This document shows positions 1 to 7,855 of a DNA stretch of 45,660 bases, in pieces. Under the pieces are notes generated by a model that searched no databases, had not been told where the DNA came from, and saw only the letters and a list, made by a program, of their open reading frames with translations. The position numbers and the translations under genes were made by a program. The stretch is from Acidobacteriota bacterium (GTDB lineage Bacteria; Acidobacteriota; Terriglobia; Bryobacterales; Bryobacteraceae), in assembly GCA_947470805.1 (NCBI GenBank), contig CANIVU010000069.1:1-45660 (forward strand), given 5' to 3'. How positions within the stretch are numbered: the stretch's first letter is position 1; each line of letters opens with the position of its first letter.

Positions 1-2370
1 CTGGCGGCGAAAACCTTTCAGGACGAGGCGCTGGCGCGGAACCCGCGGATCGCTCCGCTATTCCGGAAAGAGGCGCTGGCGTGGGTGGCGGTGGAGGCGC
101 ATCCGAACATCGCGCGGGCCTCGTTTGTGGAAGAGATTGCGGGCAAGCCGGTGTTGTTTTTGGAGTATGTCAGCGGCGGGGATCTGAGCGGGTGGGTGGG
201 TACGCCGCGACTGATGGACGACCTGGCGCAGGCGCTGCGGTTCGCCTTGTCGTTCTGCGATGGCATGGTGCATTTGCGGGCCAAGGGGATCCAGGCGCAT
301 CGCGACATTAAGCCGCAGAACTGTTTGATTACCGAAGACGGGGTGTTGAAAATTACCGATTTCGGATTGGTGAAAGTCCGCGGGGAAGTTGAGACGGAGA
401 TGCGGGAGAGTTCGGCGGCGGCGACGGACTCGCTGACTTTGAGCCGGACGGGGCGGGCGACGGGGACGGCGACGCATATGCCGCCGGAGCAGTTTCGGGA
501 TTCGAAACATGTCGGGGTGACGGCGGATATCTACTCGTTTGGGGTGACGCTGTTTCAGATGCTGACGGGGATTCTGCCGTTTTCGGCGTGGACGTGGGAC
601 GAGTGGGCGGAGGCGCATATCTATGCGGCGCCGCGGATTGAGGAGATTCCGCACGAGGGGTTGCAGCGTGTGGTGGCGCGGTGTTTGGAGAAGCACACGG
701 TGCACCGGTATCAGGACTTTGGAACGTTGCGGGCGGAGTTGGCGGCGATTTATGAGTCCTTCACTTGCGGGCCGGCTCCGGTGGCGGCGGTGGCGGTGCC
801 GGTGGAGAGTGACCCGGAGCATTGGTTTCATAAAGGGGTTTCGCTGGCGTCGCTGGGGATGCGGGAGCGGGCGATGGCGTGTTACGACCGGGCATTGCAG
901 TTGGACCCGGGGCAGGCGCGGGTGATGGCGCGGCTGGGGGATTTGCTGGTCGCCATGGGCCGGCGGGAGGAGGCGGTGGGTTGGTACGACCGGGCTCTGG
1001 AGTGTGAGCCGGGATTGGCGGCGGCGTGGTATGGGAAGGGCGCGGCGCTGGAGGATTTGGGGCTGTTGGAACGGGCGTTGGGGGTGGCTCCGCTGCTGGC
1101 GCCGGCGTGGGTGAGCCGGGGGGTGGTGTTGGAGAAGTTGGGGCGGACGGAGGAGGCGGCGCGGAGTTTGCATCGGGCGGTGCAGGTTCATCCGCTGCTG
1201 GCCGAGGGGTGGGTGGCGTTTGGGGATTTGCACCGGCGGAGCGGGCGGCTGGAGGAGGCGCAGGCGTGTTTGAAACAGGCCGTGGCGTTGCATGCGCATT
1301 TGCCGCTGGTGTGGTGCGGGCGGGGGGAGGTGTTGCTGGCGTTGCGGCGGTGGGAGGACGCGTCGGAGAGTTTTCAGCAGGCTTTGGAATTGGACCGTTT
1401 GTGTGGGGCCGGGTGGTTGGGGTTGGGGAAGGCGTTTGTGGGTTGGCGGGGGCATGCGGCGGAGGCGGTGCATTGTTTGGGGCGGTATTTGGAGATGGAT
1501 GCGGGGAGCGAGGAGGCGTGGTTGTACCGGGGGATGGGGCTGGCAGAGTTGGAACGGTGGGACGAGGCGGTGGCGGCGTATGAGCGGGCCGGCGGGGGCG
1601 GGGAGGTGTGGGAGCGGAAGGCGGTGGCGCTGGAGCAGATGGGGGATGTGCGGAGGGCGGCGGAGGCGTTTGCGCGGGCGACGGAGTTGGCGCCGGAGAG
1701 TTTGGGGGCTTGGTTGGGGCGGGCGAAGTTGGCTGGGGAGATGGGGGATGCAGCGGGGGCTTTGGAGTGTTATGAGCGGGCGTTGGGGGTGAATCCGTAC
1801 TCGGCGGAGGCGTTGCTGGGGACGGGGGCGTATGGGGATTTGGTGCGGTTGCATCCGGAGATGGCGGAGGGGTGGTTTGGGTTGGGGCGATTGCAGGAGT
1901 CTGCGGGAGATTTTGGGGCGGCGTTGGTGAATTACGAGTACGCGGCGGGGTTGGGGCATCGGGGGGCGGAGGGGGCGGCGGAGGGGTGCCGGTTGGCGTT
2001 GCGGACGGAGGAGACGGCGGAGGCGCTGCACCAGCGGGGTTCGGATTTGTTGGAGGAGGCGCGGGCGGAGGAGGCGTTGGTGTACTTGGACAAGGCGCTG
2101 GCGTTGGAGCCGGGGCGGCGGTTTGCGTTGTCGGAGCGGGCGCAGGCGCTGGGGATGCTGGGGCGGGCGGAGGCGGCTGTGATGGCTTATGAAAAGGCCA
2201 TTGCGGTGGATCCGGAGTTTTGGGTGCTGTGGTACCGGCGGGGGTTGTTGTTGCAGACGCCGTTGGGGCGGTATGGGGAGGCGGTGGTTTGTTTTGAGCG
2301 GGCGGGGGCGTTGGGCGGGACTGGGATGGGGTCGTTGATTGCGGCGTGCCGGGCGGCTATGGGGCGGTGA
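1..2370 (+). CDS. Ser/Thr protein kinase with C-terminal TPR array (5' end outside window)
   Basis: The frame is open from base 1, so the start lies upstream; 789 residues are visible. The kinase domain begins just before the beta-3 lysine (AAK, residue 4 of the visible part), followed by the catalytic loop HRDIKPQN (100-107), DFG (120-122), an APE-like PPEQF, and YSFGVTLFQMLTG typical of Hanks-type (PknB-like) bacterial kinases. From about residue 265 to the end there are a dozen or more degenerate 34-residue TPR units (pattern W/G-L-Y/F-A with 'ALELDP'-like ends), so the kinase is fused to a long protein-interaction scaffold. No transmembrane helix is seen in the visible part, so a cytoplasmic role is likely. 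It converges with, and overlaps by 14 bp, the CCA-adding enzyme gene. The substrate is unknown. The kinase-TPR assignment is firm; the number of TPRs is approximate. Confidence 0.93.
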   Translation: MAAKTFQDEALARNPRIAPLFRKEALAWVAVEAHPNIARASFVEEIAGKPVLFLEYVSGGDLSGWVGTPRLMDDLAQALRFALSFCDGMVHLRAKGIQAHRDIKPQNCLITEDGVLKITDFGLVKVRGEVETEMRESSAAATDSLTLSRTGRATGTATHMPPEQFRDSKHVGVTADIYSFGVTLFQMLTGILPFSAWTWDEWAEAHIYAAPRIEEIPHEGLQRVVARCLEKHTVHRYQDFGTLRAELAAIYESFTCGPAPVAAVAVPVESDPEHWFHKGVSLASLGMRERAMACYDRALQLDPGQARVMARLGDLLVAMGRREEAVGWYDRALECEPGLAAAWYGKGAALEDLGLLERALGVAPLLAPAWVSRGVVLEKLGRTEEAARSLHRAVQVHPLLAEGWVAFGDLHRRSGRLEEAQACLKQAVALHAHLPLVWCGRGEVLLALRRWEDASESFQQALELDRLCGAGWLGLGKAFVGWRGHAAEAVHCLGRYLEMDAGSEEAWLYRGMGLAELERWDEAVAAYERAGGGGEVWERKAVALEQMGDVRRAAEAFARATELAPESLGAWLGRAKLAGEMGDAAGALECYERALGVNPYSAEALLGTGAYGDLVRLHPEMAEGWFGLGRLQESAGDFGAALVNYEYAAGLGHRGAEGAAEGCRLALRTEETAEALHQRGSDLLEEARAEEALVYLDKALALEPGRRFALSERAQALGMLGRAEAAVMAYEKAIAVDPEFWVLWYRRGLLLQTPLGRYGEAVVCFERAGALGGTGMGSLIAACRAAMGR

Positions 2371-3652
2371 TTTTTGTGGCTAGCGCGCGGGCCTCCGGTT
2401 CGGTGGTGATTCGGCCTTCGAGTTGGGCGTCTTCGAGTTCCTTGAGCAGTTGGCCGATTTGGGGGCCTTTGGGGATGCCCATGTTGATTAGATCGTCGCC
2501 GGTGAGGAGGCGCTTGGGGGTTAGGGCTTCGGGTGGGGTAGTTGTCAGCTCTTTGTGGCAGAGGTTGTAGGCTTCGAGGTGGCCGTTCGATGACACGGCG
2601 TCTAGGCGGTGGAGCTCTAATAGCTCCGGCATGATTTGCTGGCGGAGGAAGCGCTTGCGGGTGCTGTCGCGCATGGTCTTTACTGCCAGGAATTTCATGT
2701 GCTGGGCTACCAGCTCGTGCGCCGTTTCGATGACTTCGTTGGGGTATTTCAGACGGTGAAGGATTTCGGTGGCCATGCGGGCTCCTACGCTTTCGTGGCC
2801 GTTGAAGCGGATGCGGTCGGTTTCCGTGAACGTTGGGGGCTTGCCGATGTCGTGGAGCAGGACGCCCCAGGCTTGCGTGATCGTCGGCTTGTCGAGGCCC
2901 TCCATCATCATCAGTGTGTGGGTCCAGACGTCGCCTTCGGGGTGGAAGTTCGGGGGCTGGCGGACGCCTTGGAGTGCTTTTACTTCGGGGAGGATTTGTT
3001 CGAGGAGGTTGAGTTGGTCGAGGAGTTCGAGGCCTCGGCGGGGATGGGGTTCGGTGAGGATACGGGAGATTTCGTCGCGGATGCGTTCGGGGGAGACGGT
3101 TTGGATTTGGGGGCTGTGGGCGCGGATGGCGTGGGCGGTGGCGGGTTCGATTTCGAATTCGAAGCGGGCGGCGAAACGGACCGCTCTTAGCAGGCGGAGG
3201 TGGTCTTCGGCGAACCTTCGGTTCGCGTCGCCGATGGCGCGGATGGTTTTGTTGGCGAGGTCGTGGCGGCCGTTGACGTGGTCGATGATTTGATTGGTTT
3301 GGCTGTCGTAGAAGAGGCCGTTGATGGTGAAGTCGCGGCGGGTGGCGTCGCGGGCGGGGTCGGTTTCGAACTGGACGGATTGGGGGTGGCGGCCGTCGAG
3401 GTAGGGGCCGTCGGAACGGAATGTCGCGATTTCGACGCCGTGCCAGAGGATGACGCCGAAGTGGGCGCCGATCAGTTCGGCGCCGGGGAAGAGGGTGGTG
3501 AGCTCGGCTGGTTGGGCGTCGGTGGCGACGTCGAAATCCTTGGGTTGGCGGCCGAGGAGGTGATCGCGGACGCAGCCGCCGACCAGATAGGCCTTGTGGC
3601 CGCTGGCGTGGAGGCGCGAGAGAATCTGCGCCACTGGGGGAGGGAGGATCAT
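2357..3652 (-). CDS. cca: CCA tRNA nucleotidyltransferase / poly(A) polymerase family protein
   Basis: Adds or repairs the 3' CCA end of tRNAs (family knowledge). The 431-residue protein starts at MILPPP; a longer reading to 3796 would run through the divergent permease start and lacks family similarity. Nucleotidyltransferase motifs are GGCVRD (25-30) and the metal-binding DFDVAT (39-44), then RRDFTINGL, the RNA-binding region 'EDHLRLLRAVRFAARF', and a C-terminal HD-type domain with 'LLHDIGKP' and a following histidine-containing region. It could be a CCA enzyme or a poly(A) polymerase; the HD domain and genome context favour the CCA type. Its 3' end overlaps the kinase-TPR gene convergently. 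Its start lies only 34 bp from the first possible start of the permease, so the two divergent promoters must interlock. Confidence 0.92.
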   Translation of the reverse strand: MILPPPVAQILSRLHASGHKAYLVGGCVRDHLLGRQPKDFDVATDAQPAELTTLFPGAELIGAHFGVILWHGVEIATFRSDGPYLDGRHPQSVQFETDPARDATRRDFTINGLFYDSQTNQIIDHVNGRHDLANKTIRAIGDANRRFAEDHLRLLRAVRFAARFEFEIEPATAHAIRAHSPQIQTVSPERIRDEISRILTEPHPRRGLELLDQLNLLEQILPEVKALQGVRQPPNFHPEGDVWTHTLMMMEGLDKPTITQAWGVLLHDIGKPPTFTETDRIRFNGHESVGARMATEILHRLKYPNEVIETAHELVAQHMKFLAVKTMRDSTRKRFLRQQIMPELLELHRLDAVSSNGHLEAYNLCHKELTTTPPEALTPKRLLTGDDLINMGIPKGPQIGQLLKELEDAQLEGRITTEPEARALATKITAP

Positions 3653-3686
3653 CCTACACCCATGGTGCCGCAAATTGGGCGCTATT

Positions 3687-5921
3687 ATGGAATCTGTAAT
3701 GCCTGAGCCTGCAGAGCGCATGGCAACGACGTCGAAAGTAGTCGTTGCCACAACCGTAGCCCTATCGTTCATCTCCTTTTGGCGGGGGGCCGCCATTGTT
3801 CTTTCCGATCTGGCGTCGACGATGTACTACGTCGGCGGGATCACGGAATCGGCGATTGGGAAGTCGGCACCGTGGTTTGTGCTGTCGGTGATGTTCTTCA
3901 GTTTCGCGGTGCGCTCCATTTACATGGAGAGCTGCGGGATGTTTGTGCGCGGCGGCGTGTATGTGGTGGTCCGGGATTCGATTGGGCCGTCGATGGCGAA
4001 GCTTTCGGTTTCGGCGCTGGTGGTGGACTACATTTTGACGGGGCCGATTTCGGCGGTTTCGGCGGGGCAGTATCTGGGCCACCTGGTGAACGAGATGGCG
4101 GAGTTGGCGCAGGTGCCGTTGCATGTGACGCCGAACCTGTTTGCGGTGTTTTTCGCGGTTGTGGTGACGGCGTGGTTCTGGCGGTCGAATATTCGCGGGA
4201 TTCACGAGTCGTCGGGGCACGCGTTGCACATTATGCAGATCACGACGGTGATGGTGGTTTGCATGTTGATCTGGTGCGGGGTGACGTTGCTTATCCGGGG
4301 CGGGGCGCCGTTGCCGCCGCCGCCGTTGCCATCCAACCTGACGATGAATGAAGAGAGCCTGGGTTGGCTGCACGGGACGTTCTGGGCGCAGTTGCCGGTG
4401 GTGTTGATGGTTGTGGGGTTTGGGCACTCGTTGCTGGCCATGAGCGGGTTTGAGACGCTGGCGCAGGTGTACCGGGAGATTGCGTATCCGAAGTTGAAGA
4501 ACCTGCGGATTACGGCGAACATCGTTTGCATTTATGCGACGCTGTCGACGGGGTTGTTGTCGATTCTGGCGGTGATGATTATTCCGGATTCGATCCGGCC
4601 GCAGTATAAAGACAACCTGTTGGGCGGGCTGGCGATGAGCTTGGAAGGCCCGCACATGTTGAAGCTGATCTTCCACATTTTCGTCGTGATTGTTGGCGTA
4701 TTGATTTTGTCGGGCGCGGTGAACACGAGTCTGATTGGCGCCAATGGCGTGTTGAACCGGGTGGCGGAAGACGGGGTGTTGTTGAACTGGTTCCGGAAGC
4801 CGCATGTGAAGTTCGGGACGACGTTCCGGATTGTGAACATGATCACGCTGCTGCAGGTGGCGACGATTATCGGCAGCCAGGGCGACTTGTACCTGTTGGG
4901 CGAGGCGTATGCGTTTGGCGTGGTGTGGAGCTTCTTTTTGAAGGGGCTGGGCGTGTTGGCGTTGCGGTTCCAGCGCACCGATCAGGAGTACAAGACACCG
5001 TTCAATTTGCATTTTGGCGGGCGGGAGTGGCCGATCGGGTTAGGGCTGACGGTGGGCGCGTTGTTCTTCGTGGCGATCGCGAATCTGTTCACGAAGAAGA
5101 TTGCGACGATCTATGGGATTTCGTTCACTTTGCTGTTGTTTGCGTTGTTTATCGTTTCGGAGAAAGTGAACAAACGGCGGGCGAAGGTGGGGGCGAAGAA
5201 GGGGTTGGAGGAGTTCAACCTGGACCATCAGCCGCAGGTGGACGTGGCGCATTTGAAGGCGCGGCCGGGGTGTGTGCTGGTGGCGTTGCGCGACTACAAC
5301 AACATGGAACATTTGAAGCGGGTTCTGGAGAAGACGAACCTGCGGCGGCATGACGTTGTAGTGATGACGGTGCATCCGATTTCGGCGGGGGCGGGCGAGT
5401 TTGAGTTGCAGGACGAGCAGTTGTTCGGGACGTATGAGCAGGAGCTGTTTTCGCGGGTGGTGACGGTGGCGGAGCGGGAAGGGAAGCCGGTGGAGTTGTT
5501 GGTTGTGCCGGCGAGCGATCCGTTCGGGGCGATGTGCCAGGCGGCGGCGACGTTGAAGGCGTCGCGGCTGGTGACGGGCATTTCGGCGCGGATGGTGAGC
5601 GATGAGCTGGCGCGGCGGATTGGGCTGGCATGGGAGCAGTTGCCGGAGCCGCGGCATCCGTTCTCCTTGGAGATCATTAGTCCGGACCGGAAGCCCACCT
5701 ATGTGAACCTGGGGCCGCACCCGCCGCGATTGTGGCCGGAGGATGTGGACCGATTGCACGATGTCTGGCTGACGCTGACGGAGCGGGAGGGGCTGGGTTC
5801 GAAGCTGCATCATCGGGATGTGGTGGGCGTGGCTTTGCGGCGGTTGGAGCAGGAGTTGGAGTCGCCGGAGGAGAAAGCGGAGATTTTGAAATTGATGAAG
5901 GACGAGATGGGGCGGGGGTAG
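3687..5921 (+). CDS. APC-superfamily amino acid permease with C-terminal cytosolic domain
   Basis: About 12 hydrophobic segments between residues 20 and 490, with the first helix rich in 'FISFWRGAAIVLSDLASTMYY', fit an APC-type (amino acid/polyamine/organocation) transporter of the inner membrane. The last 240 residues (from about 'HLKARPGCVLVALRDYNN') form a soluble domain that looks like a universal-stress-protein/nucleotide-binding fold, as in several long APC permeases. Three ATGs are possible: 3687, 3699 and 3720. A TATTAT box at 3683-3688 would place transcription start close to 3695, favouring ATG 3699 as a near-leaderless start. The substrate cannot be read from sequence. The final 12 codons reappear in degenerate form at 6962-6996 (see repeats). 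Confidence 0.85.
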   Translation: MESVMPEPAERMATTSKVVVATTVALSFISFWRGAAIVLSDLASTMYYVGGITESAIGKSAPWFVLSVMFFSFAVRSIYMESCGMFVRGGVYVVVRDSIGPSMAKLSVSALVVDYILTGPISAVSAGQYLGHLVNEMAELAQVPLHVTPNLFAVFFAVVVTAWFWRSNIRGIHESSGHALHIMQITTVMVVCMLIWCGVTLLIRGGAPLPPPPLPSNLTMNEESLGWLHGTFWAQLPVVLMVVGFGHSLLAMSGFETLAQVYREIAYPKLKNLRITANIVCIYATLSTGLLSILAVMIIPDSIRPQYKDNLLGGLAMSLEGPHMLKLIFHIFVVIVGVLILSGAVNTSLIGANGVLNRVAEDGVLLNWFRKPHVKFGTTFRIVNMITLLQVATIIGSQGDLYLLGEAYAFGVVWSFFLKGLGVLALRFQRTDQEYKTPFNLHFGGREWPIGLGLTVGALFFVAIANLFTKKIATIYGISFTLLLFALFIVSEKVNKRRAKVGAKKGLEEFNLDHQPQVDVAHLKARPGCVLVALRDYNNMEHLKRVLEKTNLRRHDVVVMTVHPISAGAGEFELQDEQLFGTYEQELFSRVVTVAEREGKPVELLVVPASDPFGAMCQAAATLKASRLVTGISARMVSDELARRIGLAWEQLPEPRHPFSLEIISPDRKPTYVNLGPHPPRLWPEDVDRLHDVWLTLTEREGLGSKLHHRDVVGVALRRLEQELESPEEKAEILKLMKDEMGRG

Positions 5922-5923
5922 GC
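5887..5923 (+). repeat. Direct repeat, upstream copy (3' end of permease gene)
   Basis: Identical over 37 bp to 6962-6998 except for two adjacent bases; bases 5898-5923 match 6973-6998 without mismatch (26 bp). It covers the permease C-terminus ending KDEMGRG and its stop codon, and bounds the methyltransferase segment on its left. Confidence 0.9.
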
Positions 5924-6065
5924 GGGCGCCTGTTGGCGGTGGGGGGGGGAGACGTGGCGCGATTTCTGCTCCTGGCAGCGGCATCCACGGCCGAGCGCTC
6001 CGTTCTCGAGAATCGAGCAGTCATACCTGTTTTGCTATTTCGTATACTTGCGCCAAGAGGACGGT

Positions 6066-6866
6066 ATGGAGATAGATCGAAAGCGAACAACATCTGCAGT
6101 GAACGGTAAATTCTGGGGTTCAGCGGCTGTTGATTGGGCGGCGATTCAAGAGAAGACCTGTCGCCCTGTCTACACCGCCGCATTCGACCGCGTTGGTCTG
6201 AAGGCAGGCATCGACTATCTGGATGCGGGGTGTGGCGCCGGATTGGCCGCTCAGTTAGCTTTCGAAAGGGGGGCGAGGGTTTCCGGCTTGGATGCGGCCG
6301 AGAACTTGTTGGCGATCGCCCGTGAACGTGTTCCCACCGGAGTTTTTCACGTTGGTGAACTGGAGTGTCTGCCTTTTCCAGATGGTTCGTTCGATCTGGT
6401 GACAGGCTTTAATTCCTTCCAATATGCCGCGAGCCCAGCCGGTGCGCTGGCGGAGGCAAAGCGAGTGGCCAGACCCGGCTCCCACGTTGTGGTGATGACC
6501 TGGGGTACGCCTGAAGGGATGGAGGCCGCGTCGCTTGTAGGTTCATTGCGGCCTTTGCTGCCGCCGCCACCGGCCGGAGCCCCTGGACCATTTGCTTTAT
6601 CCGATGAAACAGCGCTACGCGGTTTCGCGTTGGCCGTGGCGCTGGAACCGTTGGAGGTCTTCGACGTCGATTCGCCGTGGCAATACGTGGACCTGACGAC
6701 GGCATTGCGGGGGCTTCGCTCTTCGGGAGTTGCTGCCCGTGCGATTGAGAACTCGAGCGCGGAAGCAGTGGATGAAGCGCACGCGAAGGTGCTGACGTCG
6801 TTCCGTCAATCCGATGGGAGTTACAGAATCGGCGCAACATTTCGATGTCTTGTTGCGCGCGCGTGA
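6066..6866 (+). CDS. Class I SAM-dependent methyltransferase
   Basis: 266 residues with the Rossmann SAM-binding signature: motif I 'YLDAGCGAG' (about 47-55), an acidic end of strand 2 'GLDAAENLL', 'LECLPFPDGSFDLVTGFNSFQY' (motifs II/III) and post-motif 'VARPGSHVVVMTWG'. This is the UbiE/Methyltransf_11 group; the substrate is not predictable. The start at 6066 is chosen because AGAGG at 6056-6060 is a good ribosome site 5 bp upstream; a TATACT box at 6043-6048 would be a fitting -10. Codon usage is visibly more mixed (many T- and A-ending codons) than the strongly G-ending neighbours. Together with the flanking duplicate of the permease 3' end, this suggests an inserted, perhaps transferred gene. 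Confidence 0.88.
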   Translation: MEIDRKRTTSAVNGKFWGSAAVDWAAIQEKTCRPVYTAAFDRVGLKAGIDYLDAGCGAGLAAQLAFERGARVSGLDAAENLLAIARERVPTGVFHVGELECLPFPDGSFDLVTGFNSFQYAASPAGALAEAKRVARPGSHVVVMTWGTPEGMEAASLVGSLRPLLPPPPAGAPGPFALSDETALRGFALAVALEPLEVFDVDSPWQYVDLTTALRGLRSSGVAARAIENSSAEAVDEAHAKVLTSFRQSDGSYRIGATFRCLVARA

Positions 6867-6961
6867 ACTCGCTGCCGGTCCAAGCCCGAATGCGGTTATG
6901 GCCGGAGTGTGTGACCGTGAGCGCGATAGTGGGGCAATTCTGCCGGAGCGAGTGGAGACAC

Positions 6962-6998
6962 TGAAATTGACCAAGGACGAGATGGGGCGGGGGTAGGC
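6962..6998 (+). repeat. Direct repeat, downstream copy of the permease 3' end
   Basis: Second copy of 5887-5923, 1075 bp away. It still reads KLTKDEMGRG-stop but has no permease gene in front of it. An open frame of 60 codons ending here is judged a remnant, not a gene. Confidence 0.88.
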
Positions 6999-7054
6999 TG
7001 TCTTTTCGTGGGTGCGTAACTGCTAAGCTTTAGGCGACTGTTAGACGGTTGCTT

Positions 7055-7855
7055 ATGAGAATTGATGTTGAGCAGCGGAACCATGTCCGTGTTTACGGGC
7101 AGGGGGAACGGGCGATGGTTTTTTCGCATGGCTTTGGGTGTGACCAGGCGATGTGGCGGTATGTGGCTCCGGCGTTTGCGGACCGGTACCGGGTGGTGTT
7201 TTTCGATCACGTGGGGGCGGGGCATTCCGACTTGCGTGCGTATGATGCGGCGAAGTATTCGACGCTGGATGGGTACGCCGGGGATGTGGTGGAGATCTGC
7301 GAGGAGTTGGGGCTGCGCGGATGTGTGTTTGTCGGGCATTCGGTGAGCGCGATGATTGGGGTGTTGGCGGCAAAGCGGGCGCCGGGGCTGTTTTCGAGGA
7401 TGGTGATGGTGGGGCCGTCGCCGAGTTACATCAACGATGGGGATTATGTTGGTGGATTTGCGCGGGCCGATATTGAGGAGCTGTTGACGTTTTTGGACTC
7501 GAATTATCTGGGGTGGTCGGGGGCGATGGGGCCGGTGATTATGGGGCGGGCGGACCATCCGGAGTTTGGGGAAGAGTTGACGAATAGTTTTTGCCGGACG
7601 GATCCGGAGATTGCGCGGCAGTTTGGGCGGGTGACGTTTTTGAGCGACTGCCGGGGGGATTTGGAAGGGATGCGGGTGCCGTCGTTGCTGTTGCAGTGTT
7701 CGGATGATGTGGTGGCGCCGTTGGCGGTGGGCGAGTATTTGCATGCGCGGTTGGAGGGCAGCACGTTGGTTGTGTTGCGGGCGACGGGACACTGTCCGCA
7801 CTTGAGCGCGCCGGACGAGGTGATTGGGGCGATGGAGGCGTATCTGGCTGTATGA
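7055..7855 (+). CDS. rsbQ: RsbQ-like alpha/beta hydrolase (KAI2/D14-type signalling hydrolase)
   Basis: 266 residues, close to Bacillus RsbQ in length and motif order: '[10 protein letters not shown]', '[14 protein letters not shown]', the nucleophile elbow GHSVSA with Ser96, '[11 protein letters not shown]', Asp218 in 'QCSDD' and His246 in 'TGHCPH', giving the Ser-Asp-His triad at nearly the RsbQ positions (96/219/247). RsbQ supplies or processes an unknown small hydrophobic ligand for the PAS domain of the phosphatase RsbP in the energy-stress branch of the sigma B pathway; plant karrikin and strigolactone receptors share this fold. Here the stop overlaps the start of a PAS hybrid histidine kinase by 4 bp (ATGA), so the two are almost certainly translationally coupled and functionally paired. 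No strong Shine-Dalgarno site precedes the ATG. Confidence 0.9.
   Translation: MRIDVEQRNHVRVYGQGERAMVFSHGFGCDQAMWRYVAPAFADRYRVVFFDHVGAGHSDLRAYDAAKYSTLDGYAGDVVEICEELGLRGCVFVGHSVSAMIGVLAAKRAPGLFSRMVMVGPSPSYINDGDYVGGFARADIEELLTFLDSNYLGWSGAMGPVIMGRADHPEFGEELTNSFCRTDPEIARQFGRVTFLSDCRGDLEGMRVPSLLLQCSDDVVAPLAVGEYLHARLEGSTLVVLRATGHCPHLSAPDEVIGAMEAYLAV

Noticed and set aside
58-2031. A 657-codon minus-strand open frame opposite the kinase-TPR gene
   Set aside because: Arg/Pro/His-rich low-complexity translation with no motif; a shadow of the strongly biased codons on the plus strand, which encodes clear kinase and TPR motifs.
6814-6996. A 60-codon open frame ending in KLTKDEMGRG
   Set aside because: It only overlaps the methyltransferase end and the duplicated permease 3' end; no ribosome site or independent protein similarity.
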